Notes: generated by a model not told the origin, from the sequence alone. Positions 12,268-26,693 are shown, numbered from the stretch's first letter. The stretch: DNA of 64,000 nucleotides from Pogona vitticeps (GCF_051106095.1 NC_135786.1:145353001-145417000), one strand, 5' to 3'. Made by a program: numbers and translations.

Positions 12268-12303
12268 CTATAGAATGAGTAAAACGAATGAAAATGGAGA
12301 GAA

Positions 12304-13690
<1,387 letters not shown>

Positions 13691-16600
13691 TCTGTCATAG
13701 ATCTTCTGCTTCACAGATATTTCTGGTCACTGTAACCAGTTTCCTAAGATATGCATCATCTTCGTGCAAAAACCATGCAAGGAAAACTACTGGCTTCCAT
13801 TCTGGTATAGACAGTGTACTTTTTGAAACCCTATTAGAAATAGTGAATAATGTTTTCTGCATCTGAAGCAATCTGAAATAACTAGCTTTTGACATCAAGC
13901 CAAAGAGGAGGAGGAGGAGGAAGCCTGAATAAGTTGCATGGCCCTCAAGAACATATATTTCTGTATAACAAGTTTCTTGTATGCAGCAAAATTGTTGTAT
14001 GCAGTAAAATAAAACAGTGCTAACTGTATTACAACTCTCTCTGAAATCAAAAGACAGATTATTTAATTTGCAGTGCATGAAATACAGAGAAAAATGATGT
14101 TGACTGGAGAGGTGGTGCTGACAGCCCTTCACAGTTATATACCAACAATGATTAGCTTTGGTTAGGAGAGCTATGCAAATCATGCAAGCTTAAACAGCTC
14201 AGAAATCTTTCTCAAGAGGCTGGTTTTCTTCATATCCAGATTTCTAACAGCATTTTTGCCAGACTGTGTTTTTTAACTGTGAGATTTTCCCACCAACATT
14301 CTGGGTGTATAGGAAACTGGTCACTATGATCTGAAAGAGCCATGCAAGAGAAGAAGCTTCTCCAAACACTGATGTTCTCTACGTACTTCCAACAGTGGTT
14401 TATGTGCTTAAGCAGTTTGCGTGACAAGATAAATTTTGGTTTTCTATAAAGTTTGTGTTATTGGTAGTAGATGGGATTTTCTTTGTCAATGAAATCATAT
14501 ACTGCAGGGCTATCAAAGCCAACCTTCCATTTCAGAGGCAAAATTCAATTGATAAAAACAAAAACCACACAAACATAAAACAACCACCTGTCCATGTAAG
14601 GTCAATCGTATAAGCAGTTTTGCTGGCAGTCCATGCCTGGGCATTAAATTATGCTAATCAAATGACTTAAACATGTTATTTTTTAAAACTGTTAACAATA
14701 ACGAAGTAATGTTTACTAGCAAATTAATTTCCAGACCTCAAGTTTTAACCTCTGCTGTGGTTTTCTCATTAGCTCAGATTTCCATTAAACGGAAAATCTG
14801 ATGTGCAGACTGGCAAGAATTCATACAAAAGAGGAGCTCTGCTTTTCAGAATGCCCATGGTTCCTATAAAAAGTAACCATCCCTAAAACCAATGAAAGAT
14901 TGTTGGAACTACCTCAAAAATAGTGAATTAATTTTCAAGCTCAATATTAAGGAAACAGACTGACATTCTAAGCAGACATTCCAGGCTTGCTAAATTCCTC
15001 AACCTTGTTGATTAAGATTCTCTTGACACAACAAGACAACGAGGAATTTTCAAGTGCTACAGAATTTCCTGCCCGCAGCGTGACACTGAGAGAAATTATC
15101 CATACTCCATCTAGGTCTACATCATTTGTGCAAAGTATCTTTGTGCAAAACCCTTTGTTTGATAAATTGGGACAGATCATCCAACCAAGGCAGAGAATGT
15201 GAAACGTACACTCCGAATTTGTCCATGTTGCCTGCTTTCTGTAACTTGACTTTAAAAACCAGATCTGGCACAGACATCCACTGTGACTTTTTCACTATTC
15301 ACAGTATATTGGTGCATATCCTGCGGAAGACTAGGGTATGTCAAAAGTCAGCATTTAAAAAAAAAGAGTGGTCTAATAATGGAACCACCTGCCCTTGTTT
15401 CTGTATTGTGTAAGGACCACACAGCTTTGTTTGTTTGGATTTTTTTCTGTGAAAAGCTATTGTCATAGCACACACAGAACAACCAAAGAAGAACTGATAA
15501 TTGTATAAAAGGATGCAAATGTCCTATTGTGATACTAATTATTAAAAGCCCAAGCAACAAGCAGCCCACTGCAGCTTTGTGCAATTGTGCAAAATATTTT
15601 CACCACTGTGAGGCCTCGGAGTGATAGCAGGACAAAATATCTCACTATTGTGTAGGATAAAAAGTTTGCTATTTCACAGACTTATATAAGATTGATAAGC
15701 AAGGAGTTGCATCCATATTGAAGATCAGTTACAGGCACTGTGTTGAAAGTCTCTCCTTGGAAAATTTCAAACATTTTTTATTCCATCAGACATGAGGAAC
15801 AATTTCCAAGAAGTTCTCACAGATGTAGTTCAGAATTCTTGAGTATATTTGTGAATGTGTCCTATCATTTCCACCCATCATAGTACAGACGTTTTTTTTC
15901 CTCAACTTCCCTCATTTTACTGGGAGGTAAGAGGTCATAACAGTTTCCAAGGAGCTTTTTTTCAAATGAGGAAGCATGGAAAGCTGTGGAAGTTCTGAGG
16001 TAATGGAGAGTTGTGGAATAGAAAGAGAGAAAAAATGGAGCCCCATGACACCTTCAAACTTAAAAACACCACTGAAAAAATTCTAATGGGCTCCAAGAAT
16101 AAGCCGGAGTGGGGTGGAGAAAATTCTTTCCTGGGAAAATAAAACTTCTGGGAAATTTGGAGGTTGAACCTTCAGATTTTTTCCTGTACTGGTCACACCA
16201 CCACCATTCTTGATACCTGCCATAAGACTAACGGGGAAGAAGCTATATTATAAGCATTTATAGTAGAAACAACATTTATCAGTTTTCCAAATGAAGGGTA
16301 CATTGCAATAATCAATGGGGAGGAAAATCAGATGTTAAAACAATCATCAATCTTTCTCCACTTGTGAGAACGCCTCTGCAAACCACAGAAGGAATATATA
16401 TAATCTGCTTTGACCCTTTGAAGAGGTAATGGAAGACTGACAAATTATGGCAGATAAGGCTATGAATGGTTACTAGACATAACGATTGCATGTTTGCCTC
16501 CAGAAACAGAAATTTATTCCTCTGCATATGAACTTCTGGGAAGACCAGTGAAACCGCAGTTTGGCATTTATGTCTGCTTGAAGGCTTCCCCGAAGTATTT

Positions 16601-17767
16601 CCTTTTCTAATGTATGAAACAAAATGTTGGTCTAAATAGGCTTTTGCTTAAGGGATTTTATTATGTTAATATGGCTTAAATGAGAATCCATTAGATCCCA
16701 ACATCAGATTCTTGAAGTTCTTTTTTATCTTCCAAATATAAGAGGGTAAATAGATGCAGTTGTGTTTTGCCTCATGGGAACCTATTACAAGAAGATACAC
16801 TCCTGAGAATAAAACTATATTTGATAAGATGCTCCAGTAATTCTGTTGCTGTAGGAATTTATCTGGGCTGATACACCAGGTATTCCTTTTACATCTGATC
16901 AGGAAAGTATAACCTCCTTCTCACTCTGCTTGACATAAATCTAACAAAAAAAAAAAAAAAAAAAACACGAGTGATCCAATGTACTGAGTACAGCAACCTT
17001 GACAAAAATGCAGTTACAAAAACAGAGAGCCATGCTGTGGAGGAGATAAACAAGTGAGCCTGAGTGGAAGAAGGTTTAAATTCACAAAGAAGGTATGAGG
17101 AGCCATCCAGTAATGATAGAGGAACTTAAGCACAGAAGATTATCTGCAAAGCTGCCAAGGAAGAAGGGCAGTGAACAACTGAAATACGAGTGCAGGTATG
17201 TAACAAAGAAGCAGATAAAAGCTAAGGAGAAAAAGAATATTCTGAAAGCGGAACTACAAGCTGGGGGTGGAAATGAAAAGCATATAAATGGAAAGGATGC
17301 AACAGAGCTTGGCAACCTTACTTTTTTTTGGATGGCAACTGACCAAATAACTCAGCCAGCATGGTCAGGCTAGCTGGGTATCCTGGAAACAATAGTACAA
17401 CACATCCAAGTTCCGAGATAAAAGACAACTGTTGTAAATCTGGAAAGCTTTGTAAAATCTTGGAAATTCACACAAATCACAGATACTGAAAAATATAGGG
17501 TCCCTCATTGTTTTGTTTTGCTTTAAATGGGCAACCTTCCAGAATATGCAAGCCACAGTGACTGTTTTTCCGAAAGACCTGGGCTGCTGAATCACCTGCC
17601 AGTCAAAGACATTCTGCAATGATAGAATGCTAGACCACTTTGGAGCCTAATCATTCATGTATTGTTCAAAATCCAAGGGTTTTTCTACATATTACCACAA
17701 AACGCCAACACAAGAGGATAAGAGAAAACCTGTTTTCTGTTCTATTTTTCTTTTGTTCTTACTATGT

Positions 17768-17942
17768 GCAGTCAAGTCAGAACTGACTCCTAGTGAAACT
17801 AACAGGGCTTCTAAGGTAAATGAAGTATTTAAGGAATGGTTTTACCAGTTCCAACACACACACCCCGTGAGATTCCAGGGCAGGGCCAGGAAACTGAACC
17901 CAGGTCTCCTAGTCCATGACTCTATCCATTGTAACACACATT
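17768..17942 (-). mobile_element. tRNA-derived SINE, reverse strand
   Basis: On the reverse strand: ATGGATAGAGTCATGGACTA, GGAGACCTGGGTTCAG, then the body AACTGGTAAAACCATT and the tail AGAAGCCCTGTTAG, GTCAGTTCTGACTTGACTGC. Same family as 4937, 34536 and 62533. Confidence 0.8.
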
Positions 17943-20900
17943 TTTCTTTTATACAGAGTTTAAGTTTGATCAGCTCTGCTTGTGTTAGGTGTTTAACTGG
18001 TTTCAGCTTTCGAAGACATTGTGATTAAAAATGTACACACAGAGATGTATATCTTCACATTTGTTTGTGTAACATTTGCTCAACTGAGAGTTGGTAATTT
18101 ATCTTGCCCATTTTTTTACGTGCATTTATAAGAGTGAGAAATATTAGGTTGGATCCACAGGTACAGGAGGTATCAACCCACAGAATTAGGCATGTGGGGG
18201 AAAAAAGACCCTCACATCTTTTCTTATTTCCAAGAGACTCCAAAGCCATTCCAAAAAAAATATTTTCAGGACATGCTGCTGAGTGGAGTAGATTGTAGCT
18301 TGTTGGATGGATGATGAGGAAAAGCAAGTTCTTGAAAGATAGGCCACAACATTTCCTTGAGTAGGACAAGAGATGTCTCATTCACCAAGTCAGCCCTTCT
18401 CCCCACAACCCACTCCACTCAAGAAATTCCCAACAAGGGAGAATTTCTAGTAGACTCTAAGGGCTGATGGAAAACAGTGTGGGAAAGTTAGCTTCTGTCT
18501 CCTCCTTCTGAAAACATATATTTTGATTCAACTCACTGTTATACTCATTAATGATCCGGAGAGAACTTTTTTTCCCAGGCAAGTCTGCTACTCTTTTCAC
18601 AATGTTCTTCTAGTATTGCTATGCTCGTTTGTTCGTTAATTTCTGAAAATGGTTGGGAACATTTAAAACAATTGGAACTTCTTTTGCTCATCAAGGTACT
18701 GAAGGACTTTGGCGAGATTGTAAAAGAAAAACAAGAGCATTAAAACACACCCTTCCTTTTCTGTGAGAACCAGATACTGCTGTCATGTTGTTGTTGCTGC
18801 TGTTTATTTATCTATGCATTTATTTAAATATTGACATGTTTTGGAGGATAGGTGGAATATAGATATACGTCTTTTCTGGTGACAGTGGAAGGGAGATTTC
18901 CTTCTATTTTTTTCATCCCTCAACCTCTCTGGCTAATGGAACACTGCTATAGCAGCACTTCATGTGCTAAACCAAATGGCAACACAGGCAGTTGCAGTGT
19001 ATTTCCAAAAGAGTAAGAAATTCCTCAGCTGCCTTAGTGAATTCTCCCCACCCATTTTTCTTCCAAAGCATTTAATCATCCCTGATCTCAGTGCAGACAG
19101 CCTGAACAGTGTACTCTGGAGGAGTATATTGTACACTCCAAACATGCTTGCTAAAATAAATGTTTTAGTCTTAAAAGAACCAAAAGACTCTTGCATTTTT
19201 CCTTGTATACTGCTCTTGTGTCATGCCATCTCCCCGCCCTGTCATAAGGAATTTCACTGAGATTGTTAATGGCTAATTAGTTCTGACTGTGCGACCACAG
19301 AAAGACAGACTGAACCTTCAACGGGCAAGACTCACCAGAACAAACAAACCTAGAACACACACAAGATCCAAGCATAAATATCATCTCCTGTCTTTAATCA
19401 TAAATGTCACCAGAATGGCTGCAGCATCCTTCATGAGTGATGTACGTTCATATTTAGTGTTTAGGGTTTTGTGCAAGTTTGTGTTATTTTTCAAGAAATA
19501 TTAAAATCCTACACATTTTTTTAGCACATCAATCAACATACATATCTGAAAATGCACAAAATTGTGCCCAGCAGGGAACATCCCATATGGCTGAAGCAGC
19601 TTTCTATGATTCAGTGGAACATCCCTTTCTTTTCTATCCCGCTACATCCCTGTTTCTTCTCAAACCTGCTTTAGAGGTTTTCTAATCTTCTGGGAGAGAT
19701 TTGGGGTATGGCGAGTGGAGAATGCAAGAGGGATAGGCAATCTGTTCTCTGTAATGTCTATTCTACTAATGAAAAAACACAGTCAGATACCATGTAAGCC
19801 CTATTTGATCATGACAGAAGTGTGCACAATCTACACATGATGCACAACCTCACATCCTCTATCATTGCTTTTATTATGCAAAAACAATTATCTGGGAAAT
19901 CTGTTCTATCCAGGCAGGCTTTTCCTGTGAGCCAAAACCCCATTTTTTAGAAGTTTTGGCCCATGTAGCAAGGCTTCATGGATAGCAGTCTCTCTTTCTC
20001 TTCAGATAATTACTTTCAAATGATGAAAGTGATGATGGATGGGAGAAAGGCTGGTGCTTCTCATTGAATCCTGCAGCCCCATCAGATCTCTCAAAACCCT
20101 TTCAAAGGGCAAGCAATAATGGAAAAAAAAAACATTCATTGCAACTGGAGGGGGGTTATATATTCATACCCTTATTTGGAGATGTAGCTAATGTCAACAG
20201 AAGCTGGATCTTAAAATGCAACATTCAAACATGTTTTGTCAATCATCATAAATTATTATTAGGTACTATTATAAAATTGCCACTTTAGTGAATAGATTTT
20301 TATATTGAAAGTGAGTTAATGCCACATTTCACTGTTTAATGTTCTATTAAAGTATGTAAAATGTAACAAATGTAACATAATGCACCTATTTTGCTTTTTC
20401 CTTATCATTCTGTCTTTGGTTTGAGAATGTCAGCTCTGCCTGTGCTTGTCGCCGAGCGGAGCTCCTTTGCCCTCCCCTCGGGATAGCGCAAGACACGCTA
20501 TTCTCACAGTTACCCGGGGGGAGCTCAGCCTCTTTCGAGGCTTGCATGGTCCATTATTTAGATGATTTTCTTTTTTGTGGTGCAAAGGATTTTCTTTTTG
20601 TGGCCTATATCAATTGATCATCTACAACAATTTAGCGTTTTTCTTTTTTCGAAAGGGCATGGCACCCAGCTCTATTCAGGGCAAGATGTCAGTGTTGGCA
20701 TTCCAGGCTAAGCCCCTTGGAGTAGCTGATTCCACAGGGGACTTTAGAATTCATAAGATGATTGAAGGATGGAATATGGAAAGAATTAGAATGCCCAATG
20801 ATAAGTCCCCTTTTTCTCCAGCCATACTGATAAGGGTTGGTGAATCATGGGGCAGCATTTGTAGTGAGATGTACGAGGCTTCCCTCTTTCAGGCAGCAAC

Positions 20901-21918
20901 ACTTTTGACACTTTTTAGCATTACATATTAGTGAGGTTGTGGCAACTGGCAAGCATGACACATCACAAATGACGTTCCAACTTGCAGATGTCACAATGGG
21001 CAAAGACAGGCTACAATTACATATCCGGAGAGCTAAAACAGATCAATTAGGGAAAGGAGCCTTTATCTCACGAGGGACTTGCTCCATTTTAGAAATATGC
21101 CTAGTTAGGGCACTAGAGGATCACCTTAAGAAAAGGGGAGAAGATCAGGGCTACTTATTTTGTCACAGTGAAGGCACCCCATTGACAAAATACCAATTTT
21201 GGGAGGTAACTGGAGTTGCTTTGGAACAAGTGGGTATGGCTGGATGGTGCTTTGGAACCCACTCATTTTGCACTGGGGCAGCATCTACTGCCGCCATGCT
21301 AGGTTATGGTCCAGAGGAGGGCAGGAAGGTGGGGAGATGGTCCTCCCATAGATACAAACTTTATGTGCGGGACTTGCCACAGCTGTAGGCTGCTGCCAGG
21401 CTCTTTGTCTCTTTCTTTCAGATGCAGAGTGACCCAAATGGCCACTGGGGATCCTGTTGCTGGGTCAGAGGGTCATAGCACATGCAGTGGCAGCTGGTGT
21501 ACCCCCAGGTGTGTTGTTGGTTCATCTGGGAGGTAATTACTTGGCCAGGAGAACTGAAAATCCCTTGTGCTGGACATTCTGGCTGATTTGAGGACCTGGA
21601 AGGCAAAGTTCCTATTTTCAAGAATAATTTGGTCTACGATTATTCCTCGGCATAGTTGGAAAGCAGACTGCAATGCTAGTTGATTAAATAGAGCATGTAG
21701 GAAAGTTAATAAGGAAGTTTGCAGAGCAATGGTTAGTGGCTTAAGATTAGTAATAGGATACTCAGAGATCCGATTGGACCGACCGGAGCTTTATAGAGGT
21801 GATGGGTTCATTTATCTGAGGCTGGTTTAGAGATTTTCTTGAGGGATAGGGAGCCTGCGTGCCAAAATTTTTGGCTCTATGGGGGCAATGGAGCATTGTA
21901 AGCTTGCCCATTCCATGG

Positions 21919-21975
21919 CGGGTAGTGCAGAAGGAAACTGAATCAGTGAGTGCCCATGGAGTTCAAGCAGTACTT
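21919..21975 (+). repeat. Split direct repeat, copy 1, of the YR retroelement
   Basis: Begins GGGTAGTGCAGAAGGAAACT and closes with AGTTCAAGCAGTAC. It matches 22516-22571 with a few substitutions. Distal direct repeats are part of Ngaro and DIRS architecture. Confidence 0.65.
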
Positions 21976-22515
21976 GCGTCCCATCTGCTCGCACAATATC
22001 CAGTGTGAGTCTGACTGGTTGTCCTATTGGGAGCCGGATAGGAATTTTTGACCCGCTACTCAATTGGTTGAAATAGTCACAGGGATTTTTTGGCTATCCC
22101 ACACTGGCATGTGGTTAATATAGTTCCTATGGGAATCTTCAGCTTGAAGGTTGTAGCTGCATTCTGTTCCAGTGACGTGCATGAACTCCTGGCAGGAAGC
22201 TGCAGCTGCCAGCAGGTGGGGTAACCCCTTATTTTGCCCTTTCGCTTAGAGGTAGAGCATAAGATCAAAGGGTTATTTTAGCCAATCCTGGTTACGATTA
22301 GGTAACTAGTATCCTATCTGAATTCTATGAACATACTATATGATCATGCTAAGTAAATAAAAGAGCTCTCAGGGCTTTGCCCGTAGGCTCTGCTGGCTCG
22401 AACATCCATGCTGTCAACTCCTTTGTTCTTTCTCTAAGACAATTAGCCTTCCTTTGTTCCATGATCACCCACAGGTTCCATTGCTATTAAATTGTTCTTA
22501 TGTTTGGTCACACGT

Positions 22516-22571
22516 CGGGTAGTGCGGAAGGAAATTGAATCGTTTGAACCATCAAGTTCAAACAGTGCATA
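22516..22571 (+). repeat. Split direct repeat, copy 2, of the YR retroelement
   Basis: Begins GGGTAGTGCGGAAGGAAATT and closes with AGTTCAAACAGTGC, about 600 bp after copy 1. Confidence 0.65.
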
Positions 22572-22980
22572 GCAGGTCTGAACTTTTGGCGCTGCAGATT
22601 GTGAGGTTACGGTGCTGGGAAGAAAGACCTACTGGGGCTGTTCCTGGACTGAGGGCTGCCAAACTAAGGGGGCTTGCATGCCTGGGGTGGAGGCTTGATA
22701 TTTTGCTGGCCGGGGTCATGCTGTCTTAGTGACAGCATGACAACGGGGTGTGGGACTCGCCCGTATAGGTTGGTGAGGGGCTCCTGTGAGAACTTTGGCA
22801 TCAAACCAGATACCACACTACCACAGGCCCCTGGTTTCTAAGCCATAAGTTATGGCATGTTGATATAATACAGTGTGGCCCTATTTATACCCATCACCTG
22901 CATCTCATCAGATATTGTGTTCTATGAGACATCCCAAACACAGAACCCTCCTTGGCCTTACAGCAATGTATTTTAGTTAC

Positions 22981-23098
22981 CTTCATTGTCCTTTAGTGTG
23001 AAGTTGGGATTCAATGGAAAACTGTCATCCAGAGAAAAATGGAATGTTTGTCCATCTATAAAATCATCTTTGTCAGTTGCAGTGATTGTCTGAATAAC
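22981..23098 (-). CDS. CDH7: CDH7 exon: EC4 end to EC5 start
   Basis: Internal coding exon of 118 nt with a CTTTCCAG acceptor and an AAG/GTAACT donor. The peptide reads VIQTITATDKDDFIDG, then QTFHFSLDDSFPLNPNFTLKD and NE. TATDKDD is a calcium-site motif typical of cadherin repeats, and NFT is a possible glycosylation sequon. The exon leaves one base of an Asp codon finished in the exon at 8685. A fossil tyrosine-recombinase retroelement ends shortly below this exon and a Tc1/mariner-type MITE lies about 300 bp above it, but neither touches the splice sites. Confidence 0.94.
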
Positions 23099-23408
23099 CT
23101 GGAAAGAAAATGGAATAGTGGATGTGATGGACTCTGAACTGGAAATTAAATATTGACAGACATCAGCAAGATCACATCATCTCAGCTTTCTTTCATAATA
23201 AGTATTCACAGCTGTTGCCATGATGCACCTATGAATCTATCAGCTCATAAGTGTGAAATTTTCACATTGAAATATATTTGTGTGTTTCAGTAAAATATCT
23301 GAGGAATCTGGGAAGAGGCCACAATAGTTTTACTGAATTATCATTTTGAACACCTTTGTGTGCAATGAAAACCATAGGAATCAATTCTAGCAGTTAGCAT
23401 TTCGTGTA

Positions 23409-23812
23409 CAGTGGTGCCTAAATCGCCGTTAAGCGAAAACATTGTAAAGCCAAAAAAACCCCATTGAAACACACTGAAACCCCTTCAATGCATTCCAATG
23501 GAGTCAAAACTCACCATCCAGCGAAGATCCTCCATAGGGCAGCCGTTTTCGCTGCCTGTCTTATGAGGAATCCATCCCAGAAAACAACAGGGAGCCATTT
23601 TGTTTACCCGGTGGCCATTTTGAAACAGCTGATCAGCTGTTTTAAAATAGTCGTTTTGCGAAGAATCAGTTCCCGAAGTAGGGAACCGATCATCGCAAAG
23701 CGAAAAAAACCCATTTAGACCATCGTTTTGCAATCGCAATTACGATCACAAAAAGATCGTTGTAATGCGGTTTTGTCGTAATGTGGGGCAATCGTAAAGC
23801 GAGGCACGACTG
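23409..23812. mobile_element. Tc1/mariner (pogo/Tigger-type) MITE, 404 bp
   Basis: Starts CAGTGGTGCCTAAATCGCC and ends AAAGCGAGGCACGACTG, flanked by TA dinucleotides (23407-23408 and 23813-23814). The TIR type CAGTGGTGCCTCGC is shared with the element at 61663. Non-coding foldback. Confidence 0.85.
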
Positions 23813-26087
23813 TACCAGACAAATTTGGGGCATTGGATAAGGAAGGAAAGTACAGCCTTCCCACTTAAATGAATAGTACTTTCATACTAATGCTGCAATG
23901 GCACTCACAAGAATCACTGCACTAGAGCCAACATAGTTGATTCAGTGCGATTGCAGTTGACAGGGATAGTTTCCCCCTATATATGCATTTTCCTGGCACA
24001 ACTATTAAATCAGAAAGAGATTCACATTGGTGCTTATGCTTTTTTCCCTGATTGTAACTCACTGCGGAACTGCAGAATAAGCAAAGGCACAGCAACTATG
24101 CAGTTTGTTTTGTCCCATACATGTATGGAGACAAACTGTTCTAAGATACCATTTCAGCACCAGGAAATAAAACGTAAGTCTTGAGAGAATAAAATCTCCA
24201 CCTCTGCAGGTTGCTGGCTTACAATTAAAAACCTACACATCTAAGACCACATGCATTCACCATGAATAGTCCCAGTTTTTCATAGTAGCATATCGAACTA
24301 CACAGTTCCCATTCCTCTTTTGAAAACAAAAATATTAGTTGTTCCCTAGAACATGAATTTCTTGGCAATTCTGTATCAGCAAAAACAGCTTTTTGTAAAA
24401 TTGTTCCTCTAGGAACAAAATTTGCTCATTTTTGCCCCAGAGGGCAAGATTTGCCTAATTGCACAAACCTTGTGAATTGCACAAACTTTCCCAAACTAGG
24501 ATTGCTGCTGCTTTGTTTAAATGTCTGAAGCACTGGGTGGGTTGTGTGCATGTTTCTCAACAATTAGCCAGTTCTTTATACTCACTGTGTATATGCATAT
24601 GTATGTTTTCATTCCTAATGAAACAATGCAGACATTTTATGCAAGTTACAAATGCAGGGGGGGCATTTGTCTTGCTTTCAGTTTGGGGCAAAGAATCTTA
24701 TGGGCTTTAAAATTCCTTGTTTGAGGTGTCTTGGTGTGCCAAGACAACCTATATGACTGAGAAAGAGGAATTTGGCATCCAGGCTGTTTCCTTGTTCAGT
24801 GGGCATTTTGGCAGAGATATTTTGGGGCTTGTAGTTCTATTTTTTCCACCATCTCAGAGAAACATGAGGTTCGGGCTGCAGTCTGAAGAATTCTCAATCT
24901 GTTACACTCAGGGAATTAATTAAAGGGAATTATGAAATGAGTGAGAATGAAGTCAGGCTATTACATTTGCATTACCTCAAAGAATTCTGGCATAAATATT
25001 ACTGTGATATCGCTAATGAAATAATTTGAATTCTAACATTCCAAATTAAAGAGAGCAACTTCTTTAAAAGTTTGGGATACTCTCTATTATGCAGTGCATT
25101 TTTATTCTGCCTTTTCACTGAAACTAGTGCTCAAGACAACTTAAAACTTCATGAAAAACATTTCAAAACTGCACACTTATTAAATCTTTTGATCTGTACT
25201 CTGATGGATTATGTAATAACTGAAGAGTGATCAATTAAGCATTTCTTCCCCTTTGCATGTCCACCTTTCTGATGAATGCACAACTCATTGCATGAGTAGT
25301 TGCCTGGCCAGGGAGGCTGCAGGAACAGGGGAACACTTACATGATTTTTCTTATGCTCCAGATACAATACTGGCTATTATACTAACAATTTCTCTTCCAT
25401 CACAGGGCAAGAGTTTAAGTTCCATATAGCAGCTTCTTGTCTGCTTTGAGGTGTGAACTGTACCTGCCCCCTTTTAACAACAAAAATGATGTAACAGTGA
25501 TAGAGAAGAAGAATCTGTTGTGGAAAGGGCATATTACCGATGTATTGTGCAAAAATGACAGGTGGTCAGTGTGTGGCACACCACAGCCCAGTTCTCCAAT
25601 CATATGACGGGATGTAAGAATGTAAAAAGTTTTGTTCCTACATGGAGTCTATGATTAATTCTTCCCCGATACCTGATCTGTCCTAGCATCATGATGACTG
25701 AAAGGGAGCATAGTTTTACACTTCCAGTTGAATGATAAATACAATAGCCAGATGAAGAATCTATACTGGTAAGTATGAGAAGTAAAGTTTCTTCCACTGT
25801 GGTAGCTCCTTGCCAGGCCCTTACTGAGCAGAATAAGGATACTGGATTGTATACATTCTTTAAGAAAATCTTTGTATGCTGAAAGTTTTTATGCTGCTAA
25901 TGTTTATACCTCTCATTTGATTTTGATTGCGTTGTTCTTGTTTTACTGTGTTATTAGTACTCTTCTTCTTTTTTTAATGGTCAACTGTCCTGCAAGCTTC
26001 TTTTTCCAGGATGAACAGTGAGTGGAATTTGGATGTGTGTGCATGCATGTGTATACAGACAAATGTATTTATTTACCTATATCTATG

Positions 26088-26310
26088 CTTCTAGATGCTG
26101 GCTAGATAGCTCACTGATTTGGAGAAACTGTCTGCAGAACCACAAGTCAAGAGTTCGATCCCCCACTGTGCCTCCTGTGGCCTTGGACAAGCTGCACAGC
26201 CCAGAGCACATTCAGAAAAAGAGGATGTTAAACCATTTTTAGGTCCTCTATACTTAGAAAACCCAGAGAAGAGTAACCATATATCAGAACTGATGTGACA
26301 GCACACAACT
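26088..26310 (+). mobile_element. tRNA-derived SINE (second head type)
   Basis: The head reads GATAGCTCACTGATTTGGAG with box-B-like GAGTTCGATCCCCCA; the body has GGACAAGCTGCACAGCCCAG; the tail AGAAGAGTAACCATA, then CAGAACTGATGTGACAGCAC resembles the tail of the SINEs at 34536 and 62533. The head differs from theirs, so two tRNA heads seem to share one tail. Confidence 0.75.
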
Positions 26311-26571
26311 GTTACTAATCACATGCTTCTATCTATATCTTTATTTGTTTATCCTGAAGTGATTAAAATATTTTAATATTACAGCATGACATTTCAGCTT
26401 TTAATTTCCTCAGCTGCTCTGAATAAAAATATGTTCTACTCAAGGTGACAATTATAGATCTGTGTGCGTTCATGTGTACATGCAAAGGTATAAAATACAA
26501 ATTTTTCTCTCTGAAACAGTAATAATTGTAACTGAACTGCTTTTACATTAAGAATGTGATTAGCAGATTAC

Positions 26572-26693
26572 CTGGTTCGGTTTTGCATTCTCACAGACAA
26601 CCACATCATAGTCTTCAGCCAGCTCTGGAGGGTTATCATTGACATCAAGAATTCTGATTCTAACAAGAATGTGGCTCTGGAGGCCAGGACTTT
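26572..26693 (-). CDS. CDH7: CDH7 exon: EC3-EC4 junction
   Basis: Internal coding exon of 122 nt. A TTGCAG acceptor and a CCAG/GTAATC donor enclose ESPGLQSHILVRIRILDVND, then NPPELAEDYDVVVCEN and AKPNQ. The LDVNDNPPE linker is the canonical calcium-binding junction between cadherin repeats, here EC3 to EC4. The exon closes exactly on a codon boundary. The start ESPGLQSHILVRIR looks more diverged than the linker, as is common for loops between cadherin strands. The next intron is short (about 3.5 kb) compared with the others in the gene. Confidence 0.95.

Larger units (their letters stand above)
20420..22800 (+). mobile_element. Fossil tyrosine-recombinase retroelement (Ngaro-like)
   Basis: Ancient, broken copy of a YR retrotransposon. 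Parts in order: a tyrosine-recombinase region (about 20640-21388) with an N-terminal core-binding part (APSSIQGKMSVLAFQAK, GDFRIHKM) and a C-terminal catalytic part (RRAKTDQLGKG, GTHSFCTGAAST, GRWSSHRYKLYVR); an SGNH-hydrolase-like region (about 21490-21830; LLVHLGGN, then a register resembling LYRGDGF); and a pair of short direct repeats (21919-21975 and 22516-22571) consistent with the split repeats of Ngaro. Known Ngaro elements carry YR and SGNH domains. Reverse transcriptase and gag are not seen. Several breaks; no function expected. Ends are approximate. Confidence 0.7.
23099..26571 (-). other. CDH7: CDH7 intron of about 3.5 kb
   Basis: Shortest complete intron of the gene in this window. 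It contains a Tc1/mariner-type MITE (23409-23812) and a SINE (26088-26310). In between, 23820-26080 holds no named element; a short GGGGCTTGTAGTTCT near 24825 may be a hAT MITE remnant. Confidence 0.85.

Noticed and set aside
17095-17373. Lys-rich 92-codon frame
   Set aside because: Composition follows the local A-rich DNA; nothing recognised and no exon signals.
20064-20288. 74-codon frame upstream of the YR element
   Set aside because: No match to gag or any YR retroelement part that I can see; composition like flanking intron.
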